From an uncultured Clostridia bacterium (GTDB taxonomy: Bacteria; Bacillota; Clostridia; Oscillospirales; UBA644): a stretch of 64,000 bases of DNA. Location of the stretch: contig CAOJUB010000001.1 of the NCBI GenBank assembly GCA_948443805.1, positions 124,001 through 188,000 on the forward strand. The letters are read 5' to 3'. Of the stretch, positions 53,489 through 62,645 are shown piece after piece. The number at the start of each line of letters is the position of its first letter. Within the stretch, counting starts at the first letter, position 1. The position numbers and the translations under genes were made by a program. The notes under the pieces were generated by a model. That model did no database searches and was not told the DNA's origin. It worked only from the letters and a program-made list of their open reading frames with translations.

Positions 53489-54029
53489 AACCTGTCCGAT
53501 AGACGGGTTATTTATTGTTGAACCGTCGGTTTTCGGCGACCGCAGGGGCTTTTTTATGGAAACCTATAATCAGCGGGATTTTGCCGAGGCAGGGCTGACC
53601 ATGCAGTTTGTGCAGGACAATCAGTCGATGTCTTCACAGGGGGTTTTGCGGGGAATGCATTTTCAGAAAACGCATCCGCAGGGCAAACTGGTTCGGGTCG
53701 TCCGGGGGCAGGTGTTCGACGTTGCCGTTGATCTGCGGGAACGCTCGGAAACGTTTGGCCAATGGCACGGGGTTCTTCTGTCGGAGGAAAATAAAAAGCA
53801 GTTTTATATTCCGGAAGGGTTTGCTCACGGCTTTTTTGTTCTTTCGGAAACGGCGGAATTTTGTTATAAATGCACCGATTTTTATTATCCGGAGGACGAA
53901 GGCGGCGTCCGGTTCGACGATCCGGCTATCGGGATTGAATGGCCGTTAATTCCTGGCGTAGAGCCGATCCTCAGTCCGAAAGACAAGCTTCTGGGTGACC
54001 TTGCTTCTGCAAAGGGGATTTTTCAATGA
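53469..54029 (+). CDS. rfbC: dTDP-4-dehydrorhamnose 3,5-epimerase
   Basis: RmlC cupin, 186 residues. ATG at 53469 with GGGAGG 8 bp upstream (a GTG lies at 53466). DRRGFF, QDNQSMSSQGVLRGMH with its catalytic histidine, and FAHGFFVLSE are the family blocks. It overlaps the rfbD end and the flippase start (ATGA), consistent with tight translational coupling. Confidence 0.96.
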   Translation: MGKIRIETCPIDGLFIVEPSVFGDRRGFFMETYNQRDFAEAGLTMQFVQDNQSMSSQGVLRGMHFQKTHPQGKLVRVVRGQVFDVAVDLRERSETFGQWHGVLLSEENKKQFYIPEGFAHGFFVLSETAEFCYKCTDFYYPEDEGGVRFDDPAIGIEWPLIPGVEPILSPKDKLLGDLASAKGIFQ

Positions 54030-55561
54030 GCCAGATGAGAACCAGAAATTCCGTTCGAAATACGTTTGTTTCTATTTTTATGTATATCCTGGTTATGCTG
54101 TTCGGGTTTATTTCCCAGAATTTTTTTCTGACGTACCTCGGAGATACCTATAACGGTCTGAACGGATTGTTTAAAAGTATTATTTCGGTGATGTCGGTAG
54201 CGGAGCTCGGATTTGCGCAGGCCATTGTTTATAACATGTATCAGCCGATTGCCAGCCGGGATTATAAGACCCTTTCGTCACTGCTTTCGTTTTATAAAAA
54301 GGTTTATCGCATTGTTGCGCTGGTTGTTGCCGCCGTCGGTCTCTGCATTATGCCGTTTATTCCCCGTATGGCGCAGGGGGGCGATGTTCCGGAAAGTTTA
54401 TATCTGCTGTTCGGGCTGTATCTGATCGATACGGTTTCATCGTATCTTCTCAGCTATAAGCGTTCGATTTTCTATGCGGATCAGAAACAGTATTATATCA
54501 ATATCATTCATATCGGATATGTTTTGCTTCTGAATGGTTTGCAGATCATGCTGATGATCCTTACGCGGAATTTTGTGATTTATCTGCTGCTTCGGATCGC
54601 CTGCCAAATTCTGGAAAACGTGATTATTTCCCTGTATGCTGATAAAAAATATCCGGAACTCAAGCAGTACCGGAAAGAAAAATTACCGGGCGCTGTGAAA
54701 TCGGATATCCTCCGGAAAGTCAAGGGGCTTTGTTTTCATCAGATCGGATTTTCGGTTGTTAAAGGAACCGATTATATGATTATTTCTACGGTGAAAAGCC
54801 TCGGCGTTCTCGTGACGGGAATGTATTATAATTATAATATTATTATTGACGCGATCAATTCTTTGTTTACCAATGTTTTTAATTCAATTACTTCTTCGAT
54901 CGGAAATCTGCTGCTCGAAGGGAAAAAGGACCGATCCTACCGAATTTTCAAAAACATGCTGTTTATCAACGCTGCGATTTACACAACCGTTGCGGCAGGC
55001 GTATTGTGCTGTATTGAGCCGGTTATCCAGCTGTGGATCGGCAACGGTTATCTGCTGGACCGGTGGGTTTTGGTGATTATTGTTATCAATATGTTCTTAA
55101 ACGGTATGCGGTATACAAGCAATTCCTTTAAAAGCGCCGGCGGCGTTTTTTATGAGGATCGTCATGTTCCGATTATCGAAGCTTCCGCCAACCTAGTTTT
55201 GTCGTTGGTGTTTGTTTATTTCTTCGGACTTGCTGGCGTCTTGCTCGGTACAATTTGCAGCAACCTGGTTATCTTTTTGTACGGACATCCGAAATATGTG
55301 TACGGAAAATTGTTTGAGCAGCCGTATTTCCGCTTTCTCCTCGATTACGGCGTTTATTTCCTGCTCGCTGCGGTCGTCTGTGCCGTCAGCCTGTTTTTGA
55401 GCGGCCTGATTGTCATTGAAAATACGCTTCTTGCCTTTCTTGTCAAAGGCATTGTCGCCGTTGTGGTGAGCATTGCCGGGTTTGTGGTTTGCTTTTTCCG
55501 GACCGAGGAATTTTCCTATTCTTTGAATCTGGTCAAAAATCTTATCCGAAGAAGGGCGTAA
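54026..55561 (+). CDS. Polysaccharide flippase (Wzx/RfbX type)
   Basis: 511 residues with about 14 hydrophobic segments, a lipid-linked oligosaccharide flippase of the MVF/PST superfamily. N-terminal FGFISQNFFLTYLGDTYNGLNGLFKS is the usual first pair of helices, followed by VAELGFAQAIV. Last gene of the cluster, ending in a bidirectional terminator. No Wzz length regulator or tyrosine kinase is present. Confidence 0.9.
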   Translation: MSQMRTRNSVRNTFVSIFMYILVMLFGFISQNFFLTYLGDTYNGLNGLFKSIISVMSVAELGFAQAIVYNMYQPIASRDYKTLSSLLSFYKKVYRIVALVVAAVGLCIMPFIPRMAQGGDVPESLYLLFGLYLIDTVSSYLLSYKRSIFYADQKQYYINIIHIGYVLLLNGLQIMLMILTRNFVIYLLLRIACQILENVIISLYADKKYPELKQYRKEKLPGAVKSDILRKVKGLCFHQIGFSVVKGTDYMIISTVKSLGVLVTGMYYNYNIIIDAINSLFTNVFNSITSSIGNLLLEGKKDRSYRIFKNMLFINAAIYTTVAAGVLCCIEPVIQLWIGNGYLLDRWVLVIIVINMFLNGMRYTSNSFKSAGGVFYEDRHVPIIEASANLVLSLVFVYFFGLAGVLLGTICSNLVIFLYGHPKYVYGKLFEQPYFRFLLDYGVYFLLAAVVCAVSLFLSGLIVIENTLLAFLVKGIVAVVVSIAGFVVCFFRTEEFSYSLNLVKNLIRRRA

Positions 55562-55624
55562 ACAAAAAACTTTGCCGGTTTGTCCGGTTCAATTTAATAA
55601 AATTATGCGCGCAAAATAATAAAA

Positions 55625-55660
55625 AACCGAGGCCTTTGCAGGAAGACCTCGGCTTTTTTT
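55625..55660. terminator. Bidirectional terminator after the polysaccharide cluster
   Basis: CCGAGG (55627-55632) pairs with CCTCGG (55647-55652) with an inner CTT/AAG, A-run to the left and T-run to the right. It also serves the aldehyde dehydrogenase on the minus strand. Confidence 0.85.
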
Positions 55661-57038
55661 ATTTTAGGAACAGGCGGAGAAGTTTTTGATTGCGTTTGGA
55701 ATACGGACGGTATCGTATCGGCAGATCCAGCCATGTTTTTTTCTCTACAATGCTTTTTCTGTGTGAAAAAGCATAAAACCCTTCTTTGCCGTGATATGCG
55801 CCCATGCCGCTCTCTCCCACGCCGCCGAAACCCATTTCAGCGGTTGCCAAATGGATGATTGTATCGTTGACGCATCCGCCGCCGTAACGGCAGCGTTCGG
55901 TAACTTCCCGGATTCTCTTTTTGTTTTCGGAAAACAGATAGAGCGCTAATGGTTTCGGCCGTTCGGCCAGCTGTGAATAGATTTCATCAAAGGACCGGAA
56001 GGTCAGAACCGGAAGAATCGGTCCGAATATCTCTTCCTGCATGACGGCGTCGTTCCAGTCAACACGATCCATGACGGTCGGTTCTATCTGCTGGGTTTCC
56101 GGATTGCCCTTTCCTCCGAACACTGTTTTTTGCGGGTCGATCAGGCGCGAAAGACGATCAAAATGCTTTCGGTTCACAATTTTACCGTAATCCGGGTCTC
56201 GGAGCGGATTTTTTCCGTATTGCTTCTGGATTTGCAGGAACAGTTCCCGAAGAAACTCTTTTTTTATCTGTTCCTGACAGAGAATATAGTCGGGTGCGAC
56301 GCAGGTTTGTCCGCAATTGAGAAATTTTCCGAAAACAATCCGTTTGGCCGCCAGCCTGATGTTTGCGGTTTCGTCAACGATGCAGGGGCTTTTTCCTCCT
56401 AATTCCAGAATCGTCGGGGTGATCGTTTCCGCCGCGGAACGCAGCACTTCTTTCCCGACCTGCTGGCTTCCGGTAAAAAATATCAGATCAAATTTCAGTT
56501 TCAGCAGTCCGGCGTTTTCTTTTCTTCCTCCGGGGATGACGGCTGCGTGTTCGGGCGGGAAGACCTCTTCAACGATTTTTTTGATGATTTCACTTGTTGC
56601 CGGCGAATAGGCGCTGGGTTTGAGGATGACGGTGTTCCCCGCTGCAATTGCATCGACAAGCGGATCAATCGTTAGCAGAAACGGATAGTTCCAGGGACTC
56701 ATAATCAGGACGTTGCCGTAAGGCGATGGCTTATGAAAGCTTTTTGCCGCAAAGTGTGCTATCGGCGTGAAGACCCGGTGTTCTGCTGCGAGCTTATGGG
56801 TATGCCGGAGGAAATAAGCGATTTCGGAAAGCGTCAGGCCGATTTCACAAAGATAGCTTTCGGTTTCGTTTTTCCCCAGGTCTGTCTGCAGCGCGAGCGC
56901 GATTTCTTTTTCCCTTTTTTGAATGGTTCGGTATAGTTTTTTCAGTCTCTGAATCCGGAAAGAAACCGGAAGCGTTGCACCGCTTAGAAAATAATGCTCC
57001 TGCCGGTTTTTCAGGTCTTTGATTTCTTTTTCGGTCAT
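55659..57038 (-). CDS. Aldehyde dehydrogenase family protein (class 3-like)
   Basis: 459 residues, NAD(P)-dependent. SPWNYPFLL and KPSAYSPATS in the cofactor domain, FTGSQQVGKEV, the general base in LELGGKSP and the catalytic cysteine in NCGQTCVAPDY are all present, so it should be active. The length and lack of an N-terminal extension match short class 3 forms acting on fatty or aromatic aldehydes. It follows manA by 39 bp and is probably cotranscribed. Confidence 0.9.
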   Translation of the reverse strand: MTEKEIKDLKNRQEHYFLSGATLPVSFRIQRLKKLYRTIQKREKEIALALQTDLGKNETESYLCEIGLTLSEIAYFLRHTHKLAAEHRVFTPIAHFAAKSFHKPSPYGNVLIMSPWNYPFLLTIDPLVDAIAAGNTVILKPSAYSPATSEIIKKIVEEVFPPEHAAVIPGGRKENAGLLKLKFDLIFFTGSQQVGKEVLRSAAETITPTILELGGKSPCIVDETANIRLAAKRIVFGKFLNCGQTCVAPDYILCQEQIKKEFLRELFLQIQKQYGKNPLRDPDYGKIVNRKHFDRLSRLIDPQKTVFGGKGNPETQQIEPTVMDRVDWNDAVMQEEIFGPILPVLTFRSFDEIYSQLAERPKPLALYLFSENKKRIREVTERCRYGGGCVNDTIIHLATAEMGFGGVGESGMGAYHGKEGFYAFSHRKSIVEKKTWLDLPIRYRPYSKRNQKLLRLFLK

Positions 57039-57077
57039 TTTTTGTTTTCTCCTGTCTGGCGGATGTTCCGGTTTGGG

Positions 57078-57947
57078 TCAGCGCGGCTGTTTTCCCCCGG
57101 TTCTTGTTTCTTTTTCCGGCGAGACAAAAACGGCTTCAAAATTTCCGTTCAGCATGACCGGCGTTTGGCAGGGGATAAACAGGGTGTCCCCTTTGCGCAG
57201 GGCAAGTGAACCGGCAATGCCTTTTCCTTCGGTTACGGTTATGGTGGAAAAAGTTTTTTGCGGCGGCAGAAACCGGCTGCTTTTGATTTCCTCTTTCCGG
57301 ACACGGAAAAAAGGGACAGCCACGGGCTGCTGTTTTCCGTCCCGGTATGCTTCCTGTGCCTGACTCCAATGCAGGGGTCTGGAGCGGCCGTTAGCGTCGG
57401 TTCTTCCGTAATCAAACAAACGGTAGGTGCAGTTGCTGAACTGCTGGATCTCCAGAACCGTCAAGCCCTGCCCCATTGCGTGAACCGTTCCTGCGGGGAT
57501 AAAATAAGTATCCCCTTTTTTTACCGGAATCTTTCGCAGGCGGCAGAGAATATTTTCTACTGATTCATCGGTTTCCTGTTCCGTTTCTGGAGATTTTTCA
57601 CCGCAGTAGATAAAACTACCGGGCTCGGCTTCAAGAACGATCCACAGTTCATTTTTCCCGCCTTTTTCCGGCAGGGGATGAACCTGTACAGAAAGCGGTT
57701 GCGCAGCATGAATGAATTTGATGATCGGTGTGTTTTCCGGACGGATTCCCTCACCGAGAGAACGAAAATTTTCTTGCTCCAGAAGGGACAGCAGGGTTTT
57801 TCCCCGGCTGCGGCAAAGACCGTCGGAATGCAGGGAAAATTCCCAGCTTTCCGCAATCGGTCCGGCAGATTGTTTTCCATATTCGTTGAGTTTCTTTCCG
57901 CCCCAGAGATACGCTTTTAAAACCGGCGTTATTTTGCTTATTTCCAT
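57078..57947 (-). CDS. manA: Mannose-6-phosphate isomerase, class I
   Basis: Zinc enzyme interconverting mannose-6-P and fructose-6-P. 289 residues from the ATG at 57947, which has GAAAGGAAA 5 bp upstream. The start ITPVLKAYLWGG, the metal segment SVQVHPLPEKGGKNELW and the later IPAGTVHAMGQGLTVLEIQ are characteristic; it is the short Firmicute form without the C-terminal helical domain. It may feed mannose-type sugars into the surface polysaccharide. Confidence 0.93.
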   Translation of the reverse strand: MEISKITPVLKAYLWGGKKLNEYGKQSAGPIAESWEFSLHSDGLCRSRGKTLLSLLEQENFRSLGEGIRPENTPIIKFIHAAQPLSVQVHPLPEKGGKNELWIVLEAEPGSFIYCGEKSPETEQETDESVENILCRLRKIPVKKGDTYFIPAGTVHAMGQGLTVLEIQQFSNCTYRLFDYGRTDANGRSRPLHWSQAQEAYRDGKQQPVAVPFFRVRKEEIKSSRFLPPQKTFSTITVTEGKGIAGSLALRKGDTLFIPCQTPVMLNGNFEAVFVSPEKETRTGGKQPR

Positions 57948-58092
57948 GGCGTTTCCTTTCTTTTTTCCGGAACGGTTCGTTTGTGTCTGTGATTTTGTTT
58001 TATTATAGAAAATATTTGTTGCGTAAAAAAGAGACAAAACGAAAGAAAAATTGTCGTATTTATGAACTTTTGTATTTTTCTCCCTCCCGGTG

Positions 58093-58121
58093 TTGAAAAA
58101 GAGGGGCAGATGCTGTATAAT
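58093..58121 (+). promoter_or_regulatory. Promoter of the 930-residue membrane protein gene
   Basis: TTGAAA (58093-58098), 17-bp spacer, TATAAT (58116-58121). The 75-nt leader has CTATCT-ATT-AGGTAG and GGG-TTTCG-CCC hairpins. Confidence 0.85.
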
Positions 58122-58205
58122 AGAATAGATAAGTTCTATCTATTAGGTAGGGAAACAGAGCCAGTAGGGTTTCGCCCTTTATATTTTTGAATAGGAGAAA
58201 TCGTT

Positions 58206-60998
58206 GTGGAAAATAAGAATTCTATCGCCGGTAATGAAAATAATTCGCATGCCGATGTATCTTTTTCCGATATTCTCAGCGGTATTCGGGAAGCAAAAAA
58301 CCAGCTGGAAGATTCGAATCTGCAACCGGAATCGGAAAACAGGGTTCCGGATGAAGTTCAGCCCGACATCCCGGAAGACGCTGGCTTGCCGGTAACGGAA
58401 GAAACGCCGGCTTCTGTCGTTCCGGAAGAGAATGCCGACAGTGGAGACAACGGCGGCGAAGTTCTTTCTGCCGCAGAAGAATTGGTTCCGGAATCCTCTT
58501 CTGCAAACGATCTTTCGGTGGAAAGCGCGCCCGACAAACCGTTGGAAGAGTCCGTATTGCCGGAACCGGATATTGCTAATTTGCCGTCTGCTTCGCTTTC
58601 TCCTGCTTCGGAAGATTCGGCGGAAGAAGAAATTTCAGAGGCAGCCGAGGCGGCGCCCGCAACCGAGGAAATGCCTTCGGCAGCTGATGAACAGGTTTTG
58701 CTGGAAAAGTTACGGGAAGAACTGCAGAAAAACGAAGAATCTTCACAGGAGATTTCATCGCCGGCCGAGGCCGTTGCCGAAGAACCGGCAGGGACGGATA
58801 TGGTAACGCCCCCGGAAAAAACTGCGCCGGAAGAACCGATAGAGCCGGAAGAACCGTCTGTTGCCGAAACACCGGCGGAATCTGCCGATGACAGTCATTC
58901 TCACGGGCCGTCTGCTGACGAAGAAGATAATCCGGAGATTCCGGAAGATGAACTGCCGAAAAAGAAGAGCCCTGCCGGGAAAATTTTACTTGCGGTTTTG
59001 TTCCTTTTGATTTTGCTCTGTTCTGTTGCCGTGATTGTTTTTCAGGTTGCTGTGCCGGAGCGGGAACGGCTTGAAGTGACGGCCGGCGTTCATTTTCTTC
59101 TGGGGAATTATCAGTCTTCCGAAACGGCCTATTTAAAATTGCTAACCGGAAATGAAGCGGAAGATGAGAAAACCGTAGACAATTTGCTCCGTACGTACAC
59201 GGCGTGGTCGGCTGCCGCCGCCCGTTCGAAAAAAATGGATATCGGCGCGGTTTACGCCTCGGAAAAATTGTTGAATTATGTTCCGGATAATGATGTTTAT
59301 AAATATTATTACAGCAAAAATCTTTATCATGCCGGCCGGTATGAAGACGCAAAGAATGTTTGCGCCGTCATTCTGGAAAATGATCCGTTGAACCGCGATT
59401 ATAACGATTTAATGCTGGAAATCAGCCTTGCGGGCGGTTTCCGCCGGGAAGAGGTTCAGACCTATTTCCGGATGTATGAAATTACCGGCGATGAAAAATA
59501 CCGCCTTACCGCCAACTATATGATTCCTTCCGCACCCGCTTTTTCCAACCTTGGCGGCGATTCTGATTTTTATATTAAACTGACAATCAAGGCGCCCGAA
59601 AACTGTAAAGTTGTTTTTACCGTTGACGGGAGCAAGCCGGATAGCTCAGTTGCCCTGACCGATACGCCGAATATTACAAGCCGGACGCATGTTTATCAGG
59701 ACGGTTTGGATTTCTCTTACTATGCAAACGGAAAAAGCATGATTCTCCGCGCTGTTTCGGTTACCGAGGACGGGGTGGAAAGCTATGAAACCATTGGAAT
59801 TTATAATTTTAATTTAGAATACTGTCCGGTAGAAACCATCACCCTGAACCGGTCGGAAATTACTTTGACCGAGGGCGACGTCTTTTCTCTTCGGCCGGAT
59901 ATTCAGCCTTCCGGCGCAACCAATAAGAATATTGTATGGCGATCGACGAACGAAAAATTTGTTACCGTCGATGATAACGGTCTTGTTACTGCGGTGAATT
60001 TTACCGATAGCGAAGATCCGGACGTTCGCTGCCAGACTGCTGTTACTGTAGACGTTATCGGCAAGGCGATGTCGGAGAATGTTACGGTTGTTTGCAAAGT
60101 GACGGTCGTTCCGGAAAAGATTAAGCCGACAAACGATACTTTCTTGGCGAAAAATCTTTTGGATTTTGATCTGACAAAACCGCTTGAAGTTCATGACGAT
60201 ACGGTCGGATGGCTGTATATGGAATATCATTACAAAGTTCCGTTTTTGCCGAATGATCCGATCGTCCGCGCGCCTTCCGATACCCCGGATTTTTACCGTT
60301 CGCACAATATCTATAAAGCGCAGAATCCGGACGGAACGCTGTCGGTTCCGTTTGGCACGAATATGCAGACGCTGGGAAAAAATACCGTAATCGAGGGGAA
60401 TGTTTTTTCTCTGAGTGAATATACGTCGGACGAATCGGGAAAGCAGACTGCCGCGGAAAAAGAATCCCGCCGTCTGCAGGAACTGGCAAAATATCCGATG
60501 GGCGGGGGATATATGTTCTCTGCGCTTGCCGGCCTGAACCGGGAACCGGAATGGTATCTTGACGCAGACAATCATTTTGTATATCTCGGAACCGGCCATG
60601 CAACGTATGTTTGCCAGATGTTTTCCTGGTATAAAGCCGAGGGATTCGATAATTACGATGTGGTTGACTTTTCATCGGACGAGGATTTTGTCTCCTATGC
60701 AAAGAGTTTGCAGGAGAGAAATCAGCTGTTTAATCTGATTCGTTATGAAAATTTTGCTCCGTCTGACTGTATCGTGACCCTGGTTGGTTATAAAAACGGC
60801 GTTCCGGATACGGTTGTTCATGCGAAGGTCGTAAAATACCTTGCGTTTGAATCGGGTTATTACGCGACTGCACCGTCTGTGTCGGAATCCACGCATTATG
60901 TCCCCTGGAATATCGATTCCGGGACTGTTGAAGGAAATGTGGAAGATAACGAACCGGTTTCTGACGGGGAAAACCAGACACCGGCAGAATCCGATTAA
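58206..60998 (+). CDS. Membrane protein with a predicted inactive class B sortase-like domain
   Basis: 930 residues, GTG start with AGGAGAAA upstream. Residues 1-250 are acidic and Pro/Ser-rich, probably cytoplasmic; KKK and one membrane helix follow (259-283). Then a TPR-like stretch (285-445), a chitobiase-C-terminal/FN3-like beta domain with VVFTVDGSKP (455-535), a Big2 Ig-like domain (541-638) and a C-terminal domain (658-880) that reads like sortase B: KNTVIEGN where SrtB has NTIIYGHN, a segment DFSSDEDFVSYAKSLQER, then IVTLVGY for TLSTC, and TVVHAK for RFVVHA. The catalytic His, Cys and Arg positions are Asn, Tyr (862) and Thr. It may be a surface scaffold or substrate-binding pseudoenzyme. 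Monocistronic. Confidence 0.7.
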   Translation: MENKNSIAGNENNSHADVSFSDILSGIREAKNQLEDSNLQPESENRVPDEVQPDIPEDAGLPVTEETPASVVPEENADSGDNGGEVLSAAEELVPESSSANDLSVESAPDKPLEESVLPEPDIANLPSASLSPASEDSAEEEISEAAEAAPATEEMPSAADEQVLLEKLREELQKNEESSQEISSPAEAVAEEPAGTDMVTPPEKTAPEEPIEPEEPSVAETPAESADDSHSHGPSADEEDNPEIPEDELPKKKSPAGKILLAVLFLLILLCSVAVIVFQVAVPERERLEVTAGVHFLLGNYQSSETAYLKLLTGNEAEDEKTVDNLLRTYTAWSAAAARSKKMDIGAVYASEKLLNYVPDNDVYKYYYSKNLYHAGRYEDAKNVCAVILENDPLNRDYNDLMLEISLAGGFRREEVQTYFRMYEITGDEKYRLTANYMIPSAPAFSNLGGDSDFYIKLTIKAPENCKVVFTVDGSKPDSSVALTDTPNITSRTHVYQDGLDFSYYANGKSMILRAVSVTEDGVESYETIGIYNFNLEYCPVETITLNRSEITLTEGDVFSLRPDIQPSGATNKNIVWRSTNEKFVTVDDNGLVTAVNFTDSEDPDVRCQTAVTVDVIGKAMSENVTVVCKVTVVPEKIKPTNDTFLAKNLLDFDLTKPLEVHDDTVGWLYMEYHYKVPFLPNDPIVRAPSDTPDFYRSHNIYKAQNPDGTLSVPFGTNMQTLGKNTVIEGNVFSLSEYTSDESGKQTAAEKESRRLQELAKYPMGGGYMFSALAGLNREPEWYLDADNHFVYLGTGHATYVCQMFSWYKAEGFDNYDVVDFSSDEDFVSYAKSLQERNQLFNLIRYENFAPSDCIVTLVGYKNGVPDTVVHAKVVKYLAFESGYYATAPSVSESTHYVPWNIDSGTVEGNVEDNEPVSDGENQTPAESD

Positions 60999-61001
60999 AA
61001 T

Positions 61002-61034
61002 AAAAAACGGGACGGAGGGTCCGTCCCGTTTTTT
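61002..61034 (+). terminator. Intrinsic terminator after the 930-residue protein
   Basis: ACGGGACGGA (61007-61016) pairs with TCCGTCCCGT (61020-61029) around GGG, A-run before and T-run after. Confidence 0.93.
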
Positions 61035-61079
61035 TTGGCTTTCGTCTTGATTTTTTAAGCAGAAAGAAGGGGTTCGGTC

Positions 61080-62060
61080 ATGCAGCGTAAGCAGAGCCGA
61101 AAAGAATATAAGAGGTCCTGTCAGATATTTGATGAAAAAAGTTATTGCTTGGGCGGATATACGCAGAAAGTTTTCCTTGAGGGGAAAAAAGCGTCAAATC
61201 CGATGGTTTTATTTTTGCATGGCGGTCCGGGCTCCCCTTTCCCTTTTTGTGCCGGCGGCCGCGGATTATTTCCGGAAATAACCGATGAGTATACAATGAT
61301 TTATTGGGATCAGCTGGGCTGCGGGATCAATGATTTTTTGATTGACGACCATTTTACGGTTGCACATTATGTTTCTATGACCGTGGATCTGATCCGGGCA
61401 ATCAGCCGGGATTTCCCGGATCAGCCGGTTCATTTGTTCGGCGTTTCCTGGGGATCTGTTCTTGCGGTGAAAGCCGCGCGGCAGATTCCGGAATTGATCG
61501 GCCGGGTTATGGTCTACGGCCAGGTGGTCAAAGACCTGTTTTTTAATCGCGAGGTGTATGACTGTTTACAGAAAGCGGCTGTTTCCGATAAAGAGCGTGA
61601 AAGGATCGCGGCTTTGGAGAAAAAAGTCGACCATACCAAAGAGGATATGGGATTTTTTGCCGGATTGATCCGGAAATATACCGAGGGGTATCAGGCGAAA
61701 GAAGACGGAAAAATGCCGATAGGACGTATCTTGTGGGGGATCTTGACAAGCCCGGATTATTCTTTTGCCAATTGTAAGGCGCTGGTTGTTAACGGAACGC
61801 GGAATAACCGTTCTCTTTATCATGAATTACTGAAAATCGACCTGACCGAAGACCTGGCAAAAATTTGTGTTCCTTACCTTATATTGCAGGGGGAAACGGA
61901 TATTGTTTCTTCTTCAAAACAAGTCCAGGAGGTCGTCCGGCATACCGCCAATCCCTGCCTGTCCTTTTATCCGGTGGCTGGCAGCGGCCATATTCCGGGA
62001 GAAAAAGGCATGACGGCGGTTCTGGAAAAAGGATTTCGGTTTCTTCGCGCCGGCATATAA
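61080..62060 (+). CDS. Alpha/beta hydrolase (proline iminopeptidase-like)
   Basis: 326 residues of the alpha/beta-hydrolase fold. LFLHGGPGSP gives the oxyanion hole of the PIP family, DQLGCG follows, the nucleophile elbow is GVSWGS, the acid is likely in LQGETD and the histidine in GSGHIPG. No signal peptide is visible, so it is cytoplasmic. Substrate could be a proline-terminated peptide or an ester. AAGAAGGGG lies before the ATG. It converges on spmB with 41 bp between. Confidence 0.88.
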   Translation: MQRKQSRKEYKRSCQIFDEKSYCLGGYTQKVFLEGKKASNPMVLFLHGGPGSPFPFCAGGRGLFPEITDEYTMIYWDQLGCGINDFLIDDHFTVAHYVSMTVDLIRAISRDFPDQPVHLFGVSWGSVLAVKAARQIPELIGRVMVYGQVVKDLFFNREVYDCLQKAAVSDKERERIAALEKKVDHTKEDMGFFAGLIRKYTEGYQAKEDGKMPIGRILWGILTSPDYSFANCKALVVNGTRNNRSLYHELLKIDLTEDLAKICVPYLILQGETDIVSSSKQVQEVVRHTANPCLSFYPVAGSGHIPGEKGMTAVLEKGFRFLRAGI

Positions 62061-62101
62061 AATTTTTCAGTTTTCGGATTGTTTCTGCCTGCCGTGTTTT
62101 G

Positions 62102-62605
62102 CTAAAAGAAAAAGGAAGTTACCCGGCAGGCAATAAAAACGGTCGCGGCATCGCAGAGCAGGGCGCAGAACAGAATTTTTCCGACCTGATCGGTCAGTTT
62201 TCCGAGGTATACGCTGATGGTATAAATCGTTGTTTCACTCGATGCCGACAAAACCGCGGCTAATATGGCAATTCGGCTTTCCGCGCCGTAACCGGATACA
62301 ATGTTTTCCAGCATGGCAAGGCTTCCGGAACCGGAAAACGGTTTCAGGAGCGCCAGCGGCAGGATTTCCGAGGGAATCCCGATTTTTTCTGTCGTCGGGG
62401 CGATCCATGAAACGGCCAGTTCCAGCAGATGAGAGGCTTTGAGCATTTCGATCGCCGTCAGTACGAGGATCAGGATGGGCAGAATGGACAGCACCGTTGA
62501 AAGCCCATTTTTTACCCCTTCGGAAAAGGCGGAAAGAATATCGACTTTTTTAGCTGCGGCAACAATCAGAATCAAGGCGATAATGCCCGGTATGATAATG
62601 GACAT
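62102..62605 (-). CDS. spmB: Spore maturation protein B
   Basis: 167 residues with about four to five hydrophobic segments, nucleoside-recognition (Gate) family. LLKPFSGSGSLAML and ASSETTIYTISVYLG are the SpmB signatures. With SpmA it is needed for spore core dehydration in Bacillus and Clostridium. It starts 40 bp after spmA on the same strand. Confidence 0.93.
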   Translation of the reverse strand: MSIIIPGIIALILIVAAAKKVDILSAFSEGVKNGLSTVLSILPILILVLTAIEMLKASHLLELAVSWIAPTTEKIGIPSEILPLALLKPFSGSGSLAMLENIVSGYGAESRIAILAAVLSASSETTIYTISVYLGKLTDQVGKILFCALLCDAATVFIACRVTSFFF

Positions 62606-62645
62606 AGCGATGACGGTCCCTCTCTTTCTTGATTGGGGAGTGTTT

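Noticed and set aside
62086-62132. Inverted repeat TGCCTGCCG/CGGCAGGCA between the hydrolase gene and spmB
   Set aside because: Loop of 29 bases and no T-run on either strand; half of it is spmB coding sequence.
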